NCBI RefSeq assembly: GCF_003710805.1
Contig: NZ_RHHB01000007.1
Location: 60,355 to 124,354, forward strand
Direction of reading: 5' to 3'
DNA length: 64,000 nt
Source of the DNA: Agromyces tardus
Lineage (GTDB): Bacteria; Actinomycetota; Actinomycetes; Actinomycetales; Microbacteriaceae
Part shown: piece after piece, positions 16,630 through 23,678 of the stretch
Position numbering within the stretch: position 1 is the first letter of the stretch
Layout of the letters: every line of letters begins with the position of its first letter
Notes under the pieces: generated by a model
The model's input: the letters and a program-made list of their open reading frames with translations, nothing else
The model's database searches: none
What the model was told of the DNA's origin: nothing
Program-made: the position numbers and the translations under genes

Positions 16630-17814
16630 TCAGAACGGAAGGCCGGCGTACTGCTCGGCGAGGCTGCGCTTCGCGTGCACGGAGCCGGTGACGTACTCGA
16701 GTTGGCCCACCTGGCTGCGGTAGCGGAACGCCCGCGCCGAGGCATCCGGCACCTCGTGGTGCACGTGCAGCATCTCGGTCATCCACTGCGAGAAGTGCTG
16801 CACCTGCCACTGGCGGGCGAGCGCGCGGTCGCTGTAGGTGTCGAGGCCGCTCGAGTCGCCGGCGCGGTGGTCGAGCAGGGCACGGCCGAGGATCGCGACG
16901 TCGGCGATCGCCGAGTTGAGGCCCTTGGCGCCCGTCGGCGGCACGATGTGGCCGGCGTCGCCCACGAGGAACATGCGCCCGCTCGCCATCGTCGACACCA
17001 CGAAGCTGCGCATGGGCGTGATCGACTTCTCGGTGATCGGGCCCTCCTGCAACCGCCAGCCGTCGACGCCGAGCCGGGTCTGCAGCGCGTCCCAGATGCG
17101 GGCGTCGCTCCAGTCGTCGATCGACTCGTCGGGCGCGACCTGCAGGTAGAGGCGCGACACCTCGAGCGAGCGCATGGAGTGCATGCCGAAGCCGTCGGCG
17201 TGCAACGCGTAGATGAGGTCGTCGGTCGACGGCGCGACATCCGCGAGGATGCCGAGCCAGCCGAACGGGTAGCCGCGCTCGAAGACCTGCAGCTCGGCGG
17301 AGGGGATGCGCTGCCGGCAGATACCGTGGTAGCCGTCGGCGCCGACCACGAAGTCGCACTCGAGCTCGTGCACCTCGCCGTCCTTCGTGTAGATGACCTC
17401 GGGGCGGCGGCCGGCGATCCCCACGGGCTCGACGTCCTCGGCTTCGAAGACGATGTTCGAGCCGATGCGCTCATGCTCTTCGAGCAGGTCGGTCACGAGG
17501 GCCTGCTGCCCGTACACGGTCACCGTGCGGCCGACGAGCTCGCGGAAGTCGAGGTGGTGGCGCTCGCCCTCGAACTGCAGGTAGATGCCGCCGTGCGTGA
17601 GCCCGCGTTCGCGGAGGCGCCTGTCGAGGCCGAGTTCGGCGAGGATGTCGACCGACCCCTGCTCGAGCACGCCGGCGCGGATGCGGCCGAGCACGTACTC
17701 GCGCGAGCGCTGCTCGAGGATCGTGAAGGGCACGCCCGCCTGCCCGAGGATGTGGCCGAGAAGGAGGCCGGCGGGCCCCGCCCCGATGATCGCCACTCCG
17801 GTGGTCTGGTGCAC
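16630..17814 (-). CDS. pobA: 4-hydroxybenzoate 3-monooxygenase
   Basis: This 394-residue flavoprotein matches PobA over its whole length: GAGPAG at residues 11-16, IRAGVLEQGSVDIL, GADGYHGICRQ and FLVGDAGHIVPPTGAKGLN. It hydroxylates 4-hydroxybenzoate to protocatechuate with FAD and a reduced pyridine nucleotide. The GTG at 17814 is chosen over an ATG 48 bases upstream because GAGAGG lies eight bases before it and the product then has the standard length. It is the first gene of the pob-pca operon. A probable operator lies 72 bases upstream. Confidence 0.93.
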   Translation of the reverse strand: MHQTTGVAIIGAGPAGLLLGHILGQAGVPFTILEQRSREYVLGRIRAGVLEQGSVDILAELGLDRRLRERGLTHGGIYLQFEGERHHLDFRELVGRTVTVYGQQALVTDLLEEHERIGSNIVFEAEDVEPVGIAGRRPEVIYTKDGEVHELECDFVVGADGYHGICRQRIPSAELQVFERGYPFGWLGILADVAPSTDDLIYALHADGFGMHSMRSLEVSRLYLQVAPDESIDDWSDARIWDALQTRLGVDGWRLQEGPITEKSITPMRSFVVSTMASGRMFLVGDAGHIVPPTGAKGLNSAIADVAILGRALLDHRAGDSSGLDTYSDRALARQWQVQHFSQWMTEMLHVHHEVPDASARAFRYRSQVGQLEYVTGSVHAKRSLAEQYAGLPF

Positions 17815-17885
17815 GGATGCCGCCTCTCGCGTCGCTGGGAAGGTGGCTCGACTCTCGCCCATCGGCCCGCGCCGCGGTGGGACGT

Positions 17886-17900
17886 TTCCACTGAGTGGAA
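17886..17900. promoter_or_regulatory. Probable IclR operator TTCCAC-TGA-GTGGAA
   Basis: A perfect palindrome with 6-bp arms and a 3-bp centre lies between the IclR gene and pobA, upstream of the pob-pca operon. Its TTCCA/TGGAA arms match the general form of sites bound by IclR-family regulators. Position and form support control by the adjacent regulator; no second copy was seen before the regulator gene. Confidence 0.6.
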
Positions 17901-17931
17901 GGATGCGCGGATTCGCCCGAGCGGTGCGGGC

Positions 17932-18687
17932 TCAGGGCCGCCAGCCGAGCGCGGTCGAGATGCCGCGCGCCGCCATCCGCACGCCGAGGGCGAACTGCGG
18001 CTCGCCGCGCCGCTCGACGTGCGCGATGATCGACACCGCCGCGACCACCTCGCCCGAGGCATCCCGCACGGGCGCCGCCACCGAGAACGCCCCCCGGGTG
18101 AGCTCCTCGACCGCCTGGGACAGGCCGAGCGAACGGATCTCGGCGAGACGGATGCGCAGCTCACGCTCCTCAGTGAGCGTGTTGGGCAGGTACTTCCGCG
18201 GATTCGACGCGAGCACCTCGTGCAGCACGTCCTCGCCCGCGTGCGCGAGCAGCACGAGGCCGACGCCGGTCGCGTGCAGCGGCAGCCGCGATCCGACCTC
18301 GGAGATCACGGGCACGGCGTCGCGCCCCGACAGGCGCTCGAGGTAGACGGCGCCGAGCCCGTCGCGCACGGCGAGGTGCACGTGCTCGCGCGTCGACTCG
18401 AGCAGGTCCTCGAGGTAGGGCAGCGCGGCGCTCCGCAGGCGTCGCGCCGTGGGCTGGCGCACCCCGAGCCGCCACAGCTTCATGCCGAGGCGGTATCGGC
18501 CGTCGTCGCCGCGCACGAGGCCGCCCCACTCGACCCACTCGCCGAGCAACCGGTGCGCCGTCGAGAGCGGCAGCCGCGCACGGGCGGCGACCTCGCTCAG
18601 CGTGAGCTCCTCGCCCGCCGCGAACGCGTCGGCGATCGCGAACAGCTTGTCCGCCACGCTCCGCTCGTCGCGCGCTCCTCCCGCCAT
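17932..18687 (-). CDS. IclR family transcriptional regulator, probable regulator of pob/pca genes
   Basis: This 251-residue protein has the N-terminal winged helix (LTLSEVAARARLPLSTAHRLLGEWVEWGGL) and the C-terminal IclR effector domain with GLGAVYLERLSG, LPLHATGVGLVLLAHA and GAFSVAAPVRDASGEVVAAVSI. IclR members such as PcaR and PobR control 4-hydroxybenzoate and protocatechuate genes, and this gene lies directly upstream of pobA on the same strand. A TAGGCT hexamer followed by exactly six bases precedes the ATG, which suggests a leaderless transcript. Control of the adjacent operon is inferred from position. Confidence 0.88.
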   Translation of the reverse strand: MAGGARDERSVADKLFAIADAFAAGEELTLSEVAARARLPLSTAHRLLGEWVEWGGLVRGDDGRYRLGMKLWRLGVRQPTARRLRSAALPYLEDLLESTREHVHLAVRDGLGAVYLERLSGRDAVPVISEVGSRLPLHATGVGLVLLAHAGEDVLHEVLASNPRKYLPNTLTEERELRIRLAEIRSLGLSQAVEELTRGAFSVAAPVRDASGEVVAAVSIIAHVERRGEPQFALGVRMAARGISTALGWRP

Positions 18688-19129
18688 GCGCTCAGCCTAG
18701 GACGGTGCATCCGCGTCGCCGCCGGTCACGAGAGCAGGAGAACGCAGCGCGCATCGGTCTGCCAGTCCTGTTCTGGTGCCGGATGCCGCGTGGCGTCCTG
18801 CTTCCGCGACGGATGCCCCGTGGCGGGCACGGCGTGGCGTCCCGCTTCCGTGACGATCGCCGCGATCGTGGCCTGCGCGGCATCCGCATCGCCGCCGTCA
18901 TCACCACCGCCACCCCGCCGCCATCGCCACCGCCACCCCGCCGCCGCGAGAACAGGAGCACGCGGCGCGCATCGGTCTGCCAGTCCTGTTCTGGTGCCGG
19001 ATGCGGCGTGGCGCCCCGCTTCCGTGACGGATGCCGCGGGGCGGGCTGGGCGCGGCGGGCTGGGCGTGGCGGGCGCGACCCGGCGGGCGCGACCTGCAGG
19101 CCCGTCGACCCGGCGGGACGCGGACGCCG
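18688..19129. repeat. Non-coding spacer with dispersed direct repeats and triplet-rich tract
   Basis: This 442-base spacer holds two copies, about 217 bases apart, of a segment of roughly 90 bases: the core GCGCATCGGTCTGCCAGTCC is at 18749 and again at 18967. Between them is a CCGCCATCGCCACC-type tract (about 18890-18950). The frames through it are low in complexity and do not resemble proteins. The left edge contains the IclR promoter. The rest has no recognisable gene. Confidence 0.7.
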
Positions 19130-19894
19130 CTACTTCGGCGGCGCGGGCCGCATCCGCAGGTGGGTCACCCCGCCGTCGACCTCGAGCGACGTGCCCGTCG
19201 TCGAACGCGAGAGCGGACTCGCGAGGTAGGCGATGGCCGCGGCGACCTCGCCGGGGTCGACCATGCGGCCCGTGGCCTGGCGGGCGTCGAGCGCGGCGCG
19301 CTCCGCGACGGGATCCGGGAAGTTCTGCAGCATCCGATCGACGAACGCCGTGGCAACGGTGCCCGGGCTCACGCAGTTGACGCGGATGCCCTCGCGCACG
19401 TGGTCGGTCGCCATCGCGAAGGTGAGCGCGAGCACGGCGCCCTTCGACGCGCTGTACAGGGCGCGCTCGGGCAGGCCGTTGAGCGCGGCGATCGAGCACA
19501 CGTTCACGATCGCGGCTGACGACGACCGTCGCAGCCACGGCAGCGCGGCGGCGCTCACTCGGGCCATGCCGACGACGTTGACGTCGAGCACCCGGGCCCA
19601 CTCGGCGTCGTCGTTCGCCTCGACCGTGCCGATCGCGCTGATGCCCGCGTTGTTCACGACGACGTCGATGCCGCCGAGCTCCGCGCCGATGCGCTCGATC
19701 GCGGCGTTCACCGATGCACGGTCGGTCACGTCGGCCTCGACGGCGAACAGGTCGTCGGGTGCTCCCTCCACCGACCGGTCGATGATCGCCGCGCGTGCCC
19801 CGCGTCGCGCGAGCTCCTGCGCGGCGGCCAGGCCGATGCCCGATGCGCCGCCGGTCACCACGGCCACGAGTCCCGCGAACTCCCCGGCGCTCAT
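19130..19894 (-). CDS. SDR family dehydrogenase, probable 2-keto-3-deoxy-L-fuconate-type dehydrogenase
   Basis: This 254-residue SDR has VTGGASGIG, VVNNAGIS, the Ser in NVCSIAA and Tyr/Lys in YSASKGAV. The middle section RVNCVSPGTVATAFVDRM with its short insert fits the group that oxidises 2-keto-3-deoxy-L-fuconate or -rhamnonate. It is the last gene of a lactonase / FAH hydrolase / SDR operon, which in other bacteria forms the oxidative L-fucose or L-rhamnose pathway. The start overlaps the FAH gene by four bases. The function rests on family resemblance and context. Confidence 0.78.
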   Translation of the reverse strand: MSAGEFAGLVAVVTGGASGIGLAAAQELARRGARAAIIDRSVEGAPDDLFAVEADVTDRASVNAAIERIGAELGGIDVVVNNAGISAIGTVEANDDAEWARVLDVNVVGMARVSAAALPWLRRSSSAAIVNVCSIAALNGLPERALYSASKGAVLALTFAMATDHVREGIRVNCVSPGTVATAFVDRMLQNFPDPVAERAALDARQATGRMVDPGEVAAAIAYLASPLSRSTTGTSLEVDGGVTHLRMRPAPPK

Positions 19895-20739
19895 GCCTGC
19901 ACCATCCGCTGGCGCGCGCTGCCGAGGCCGTCGATCTCGAGCTCGACCACGTCGCCCTCGCGCAGGTACGGCGTGCCCGGAAGTCCGAGCGCGACGCCCG
20001 CGGGCGTGCCCGTGTTGATGAGGTCGCCCGGGCGCAGCACCATGAACTGGCTGAGGTACCAGATCACGTGGGCGACGGGGAAGATCATGGTCGCGGTCGA
20101 GCCGTCCTGGCGCATCGTGCCGTTGACGCTCAGCCTCATGCCGAGTCGCTGCGGGTCGGCGACCTCGTCGGCGGTCACGAGCACCGGCCCCAGCGGGTTG
20201 AACGTCTCGCAGCTCTTGCCCTTGTCCCACTGGCCGCCGCGCTCGAGCTGGAACTCGCGCTCGGAGACGTCGTGCGACACGACGTAGCCGGCCACGTGAG
20301 CGAGCGCGTCATCCGCCGACTCGAGGTAGCGCGCCTCACGGCCGATCACGACGCCGAGCTCGACCTCCCAGTCGGTCTTCACCGAGCGGCGCGGGATGCG
20401 CACGTCGTCGTACGGTCCGACGACGGTCGACGGGTCCTTCATGAAGACCACGGGCTCGGCCGGGAGCGCCGCGCCCGTCTCCTCCGCGTGGTCGCGGTAG
20501 TTGAGCCCGATGCAGACGATCTTGCCGGGCGCGACGATGGGCGCCCCGACCCGCAGGCCCGCGTCGTCGAGGCGCGGGAGGGTGCCCGCGTCGAGGGCGG
20601 CGCGGGTGCGGGCGATGCCGTCGCCGGCGAGGAAGGCTCCGTCGATGTCGGCGGTGAGGGGCCGCAGGTCGAAGACGGCGTCGCTCGTCTCGACGACGGG
20701 GATCTCCGCGCCGGCCGGGCCGCGTCGGGCGAATCTCAT
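19891..20739 (-). CDS. FAH family hydrolase, probable 2,4-diketo-3-deoxy-L-fuconate/rhamnonate hydrolase
   Basis: This 282-residue FAH-fold protein has the family hallmarks IVCIGLNYRDHAEE, VFMKDPSTV, TDWEVELGVVIG (two Glu metal ligands), VSHDVSERE and NTGTPAGVALG. In the L-fucose and L-rhamnose oxidative routes, a protein of this type cleaves the 2,4-diketo acid to pyruvate and L-lactate. Between the lactonase and the SDR gene with four-base overlaps on both sides, that role fits well. Ureidoglycolate lyase, a common automatic label for such sequences, is less likely here. Confidence 0.82.
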   Translation of the reverse strand: MRFARRGPAGAEIPVVETSDAVFDLRPLTADIDGAFLAGDGIARTRAALDAGTLPRLDDAGLRVGAPIVAPGKIVCIGLNYRDHAEETGAALPAEPVVFMKDPSTVVGPYDDVRIPRRSVKTDWEVELGVVIGREARYLESADDALAHVAGYVVSHDVSEREFQLERGGQWDKGKSCETFNPLGPVLVTADEVADPQRLGMRLSVNGTMRQDGSTATMIFPVAHVIWYLSQFMVLRPGDLINTGTPAGVALGLPGTPYLREGDVVELEIDGLGSARQRMVQA

Positions 20740-21647
20740 GGGTGCTCCGTTCGGTAGAAGTCGCGGGCGGTGCCCGAGAGGATGCGTTCGCGGTCGCGGG
20801 GGTCGAGACCGTCGAGCAGTGGCGTGAGCGAGGCGAGGACCGCCCGGTACCCGCCGGCGAGCAGCGAGATCGGCCAGTCTCCGCCGTACATGAGCCGGTC
20901 GGGGCCGAAGACCTCGACGGCGCAGTCGAAGACGGGTCGCAGTGCGTCGGATGCCGCGGGGCCGGCCGCGCCCGCAAGGCCGCCCGGCGGGTAGAGCCCC
21001 GAGACCTTGCCGAACACGAGGGGGTTCGCGGCGACCTCTGCGATGAGGCCGTGCCAGTCCCAGTCGTGCCGATCGTGCGGGCCGCCGCCCTGGCCGCCAC
21101 CCTGGCCGCCGCCGCCGCCCCCACCGCCCAGCGGCGGCTTGCCGAGGTGGTCGATCACCATGCGCAAACCCGGATGCCGCTCCGACACGACGAGCACCGC
21201 CTCGAGGTGCTCGGGCAGCACGGCGACCACGTCGAACGGTACGCCGGCGTCCTCGAGCAGCCCGAGCCCCGCGTCGACGTCGGGGCGCAGCAACCAGTGC
21301 GGGTCGTCGCGGGTGTGGATGAGCGAGCGGATGCCGCACACGATCGGGTCGGCTCGGAGCTCCGCCAGCCGCTCGGCCGCCCGCGCGGGCTCGTCGAGCG
21401 GCACCCACGCGACGACCCCCCGCACCCGCGCCGACGCGCGCGCGGCCTCGAGCATGAACTCGGTGTCCTCGTCGTTGTCGGCCGACTGCACGAGGATCGT
21501 GCCGTCGACGCCCGCGTCGTCGAGCACGGCGAGCGCCTCGGGCAGGTCGAAGTCGCGGAAGATCGGGCCGGCATCGGGGCCGAGCCAGTCGTACGCCGCG
21601 CGCGACCGGTTCCAGATGTGCTGGTGCGCATCGAGGATGCCGCTCAC
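20736..21647 (-). CDS. Amidohydrolase family lactonase (L-fuconolactonase / L-rhamnonolactonase type)
   Basis: This 303-residue amidohydrolase-2 protein begins DAHQHIWNRSRAAYDWLGPD, the signature of L-fucono-1,5-lactonase and L-rhamnono-lactonase, and continues with VQSADNDEDTEFML, RMVIDHLGKPP and the final Asp in LMYGGDWP. The GTG at 21647 places this signature at the N-terminus as in the family. Residues about 170-190 contain a poly-glycine insert (LGGGGGGGGQGGGQGGG) after LGKPP that is not part of the usual fold. It opens the sugar lactone made by the aldo-keto reductase. It overlaps the FAH gene by four bases. Confidence 0.85.
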   Translation of the reverse strand: MSGILDAHQHIWNRSRAAYDWLGPDAGPIFRDFDLPEALAVLDDAGVDGTILVQSADNDEDTEFMLEAARASARVRGVVAWVPLDEPARAAERLAELRADPIVCGIRSLIHTRDDPHWLLRPDVDAGLGLLEDAGVPFDVVAVLPEHLEAVLVVSERHPGLRMVIDHLGKPPLGGGGGGGGQGGGQGGGPHDRHDWDWHGLIAEVAANPLVFGKVSGLYPPGGLAGAAGPAASDALRPVFDCAVEVFGPDRLMYGGDWPISLLAGGYRAVLASLTPLLDGLDPRDRERILSGTARDFYRTEHP

Positions 21648-21659
21648 GCCGCCACCCCA

Positions 21660-21675
21660 ACTGGTCTGATGAATC
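21660..21675. promoter_or_regulatory. Probable GntR operator (copy 1)
   Basis: The 16-mer ACTGGTCTGATGAATC lies between the lactonase start and the GntR start. It matches ATTGGTTCAGTGAATC at 23617-23632 in 11 of 16 positions, with TGGT-N4-TGAATC identical. Sharing between the two control regions points to one regulator, most simply the GntR protein encoded next to it. Confidence 0.5.
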
Positions 21676-21712
21676 CGGCGGTCAGGGCCGCCCGCCGACC
21701 TAGGATGTGCCC

Positions 21713-22618
21713 ATGAGCACTCCTCCCGCCGCACGCGAGTCGCGTTCGCAGCCCGAGGTCGTCATCGACGGCATCCGCGACCTGATCACCGACGGCACCC
21801 TCGTGGCGGGCTCGCGCCTGCCCGTCGAGCGCGACCTGTGCACGCAGCTCGGCGTCTCCCGCGGCTCGCTGCGCGAGGGCATCCGCGCGCTCGTGATCCT
21901 CGGGGTGCTCGAGACCCGCCAGGGCGACGGTACCTACGTGACGAGCCTCGACGCCACCACCCTGTTCGGCCCGCTCGGGTTCCTCGCCGAGCTGCAGAGT
22001 CCCGAGAACAGCGTGCACCTGCTCGCCGTGCGCCGTGTGCTCGAGCCCGAGGCGGCGGCCAAGGCCGCGGTGCTCATCTCCGACGAGGACCTCGCCGAGG
22101 CCGAGCGCGTGCTCGACCGGGGCGACGCGCTGCTCGACGCGCCCGAGGGCGAGGTCGACCTCGAGGCGACGATCGACGTCGACACCGACTTCCACCGGGT
22201 CGTGGCACGTGCGAGCGGCAACCCCGCGTTCGCCGCGATCATCGAGGCGCTCATCGGCCGCACTGCGCGGGCGCGGCTGTGGCGCGCGATCCACGACGAG
22301 GGTGCGGTGCGCCGCACCCAGGCCGAGCACCGCGCCGTGCTCGACGCGCTGCGCGACCACGACCCCGACCGGGCGCGCATCCGCATGAGCGTGCATGTGC
22401 TCGGGGTCGAGGAGTACACCGCGGGCCACGCCGACGGCACGAGCTCCGGCGGCGCCGGCCTCGCCGACGGGAGCGCCGCCGCTCCAGGCGCCGCGGGCGC
22501 GGCATCCGCCGGTCATGCCGGGGCCCCGCCCGCCGCGGCCGCCGGCAGCGCATCGGCACGCAGGAGGCCGCGTTCGACCAGCGCCGGCCAGAAGTCCGCG
22601 GGCACCGCGGCCTCGTAG
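21713..22618 (+). CDS. GntR family regulator (FCD/FadR subfamily)
   Basis: This 301-residue protein has a GntR winged helix (residues about 15-80: VIDGIRDLITDGTLVAGSRL then LGVSRGSLREGIRALVILGVLETRQGDGTYV in parts) and an all-helical FCD domain with DTDFHRVVARASGN and the metal-type histidines. The recognisable domains end near VHVLGVEEYTAG; about 60 Ala/Ser/Gly-rich residues follow, overlapping the convergent reductase gene by 106 bases. TAGGAT with six bases to the ATG suggests a leaderless mRNA. It probably controls the fucose/rhamnose-like genes on its left and right. Confidence 0.88.
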   Translation: MSTPPAARESRSQPEVVIDGIRDLITDGTLVAGSRLPVERDLCTQLGVSRGSLREGIRALVILGVLETRQGDGTYVTSLDATTLFGPLGFLAELQSPENSVHLLAVRRVLEPEAAAKAAVLISDEDLAEAERVLDRGDALLDAPEGEVDLEATIDVDTDFHRVVARASGNPAFAAIIEALIGRTARARLWRAIHDEGAVRRTQAEHRAVLDALRDHDPDRARIRMSVHVLGVEEYTAGHADGTSSGGAGLADGSAAAPGAAGAASAGHAGAPPAAAAGSASARRRPRSTSAGQKSAGTAAS

Positions 22619-23520
22619 CGCTCGATCGTGCTCTCGACGTGCGCCGCCGTGCGCGTGCCGACGACGACCGAGGCGACGACGGGGTTCAGCAGCGGGAACG
22701 CGATCGCGGCCTGCGGCAGGGTGATGCCGAACTCGTCGCACACGTCGGCGATCGCATCCGCCCGCTCGAGCACCGCGGGCGGCACCGGCGCATAGTCGTA
22801 CTTCGCATCGGCGGCGGGCCTCGGGTTCGACAGCAGCCCCGAGTTGTAGACGGCGGCGGCCACCACGGCGACGCCGGCCGCCTCGGCCGCGGGCAGCAGG
22901 TCGTCGAGCGCGCCCTGCTCGAGCAGCGTGTACCGGCCCGCGACCATCACGACGTCGATGTCGTGGCCGCGCACGAAGTCGGCGAGCATGGCCGACTGGT
23001 TCATGCCCGCCCCGATCGCCCGCACCACGCCCTCGTCGCGCAGCTCGATGAGCGCGGGGATGCCCTCGCGGGAGGCCACGTCGAAGTGGTCGTCGGGGTC
23101 GTGCAGGTAGGCGATGTCGATGCGGTCGAGGCCGAGCCGCTCGAGGCTCGCGTCGATCGAGCGGCGGATGCCGTCGCGCGTGAAGTCCCATTCGCGTCGC
23201 GTGGTCGCTGGTACGACGAATCCCTGGTCGTCGAGTCGGCCGGCGCCGCTGGGATCCGGCACCAGCAGCCGACCCACCTTCGTCGAGACCACGTAGTCGG
23301 CGCGCGGGCGTCCGGCGAGCGCGGCGCCCAGGCGGCGCTCCGAGAGCCCCAGCCCGTAGTGCGGCGCGGTGTCGAAGTAGCGGATGCCGGCGGCCCACGC
23401 GCGGTCGACGGCATCCGTCGAGGCCTCGTCGCTCGTCTCGCGGTAGAGGTTGCCGAACTGGGCGACCCCGAGGCCGATCTCGGTCGTGGACACGCCACGG
23501 CCCACCGTGCGACTCAGCAT
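22513..23520 (-). CDS. Aldo/keto reductase, probable L-fucose (aldose 1-) dehydrogenase
   Basis: This 335-residue TIM-barrel oxidoreductase has the AKR catalytic set: Asp and Tyr in YFDTAPHYGLGLSERRLG, Lys in VVSTKVGR and His in IAYLHDPDDH. The start GLGVAQFGNLYR and overall form match the D-threo-aldose/L-fucose 1-dehydrogenase group, which produces the lactone used by the lactonase encoded nearby. The ATG at 23520 has GGAGGA upstream. The 3' end overlaps the convergent GntR gene. It faces the MDR operon across a 158-base divergent control region. Confidence 0.83.
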   Translation of the reverse strand: MLSRTVGRGVSTTEIGLGVAQFGNLYRETSDEASTDAVDRAWAAGIRYFDTAPHYGLGLSERRLGAALAGRPRADYVVSTKVGRLLVPDPSGAGRLDDQGFVVPATTRREWDFTRDGIRRSIDASLERLGLDRIDIAYLHDPDDHFDVASREGIPALIELRDEGVVRAIGAGMNQSAMLADFVRGHDIDVVMVAGRYTLLEQGALDDLLPAAEAAGVAVVAAAVYNSGLLSNPRPAADAKYDYAPVPPAVLERADAIADVCDEFGITLPQAAIAFPLLNPVVASVVVGTRTAAHVESTIERYEAAVPADFWPALVERGLLRADALPAAAAGGAPA

Positions 23521-23678
23521 CGAGGATCCTCCACGTTCGCGAACATTGCCCTCAAAGGTTAGACCAATATGGGCTACCATGCCACTTGTACCGTCGGTAG
23601 CCGCCGATCGCCACTGATTGGTTCAGTGAATCGACCTCAGCGAGCGGATGCCGCAGACTCACGAACCCTGGAGGCTCG
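23521..23678. promoter_or_regulatory. Divergent control region with paired operator-like sites
   Basis: The region between the AKR and MDR genes holds TTAGACCAAT (23559-23568) and, in the opposite direction, ATTGGTTCAGTGAATC (23617-23632); the arms ACCAAT/ATTGGT are inverted copies. Between them is a second inverted repeat, GGCTACC (23572-23578) and GGTAGCC (23596-23602), 17 bases apart. The 16-mer recurs at 21660-21675. This fits co-control of both transcripts by one GntR dimer. Confidence 0.5.

Noticed and set aside
17815..17862. Longer start for pobA
   Set aside because: It would add 16 residues not found in PobA proteins; the GTG at 17814 has a better site and gives the standard 394 residues.
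18726..19129. Protein-coding interpretation of the repeat-rich spacer on the minus strand
   Set aside because: The frame codes for glycine/tryptophan/arginine runs generated by triplet repeats and lies after the stop codon of no recognisable gene.
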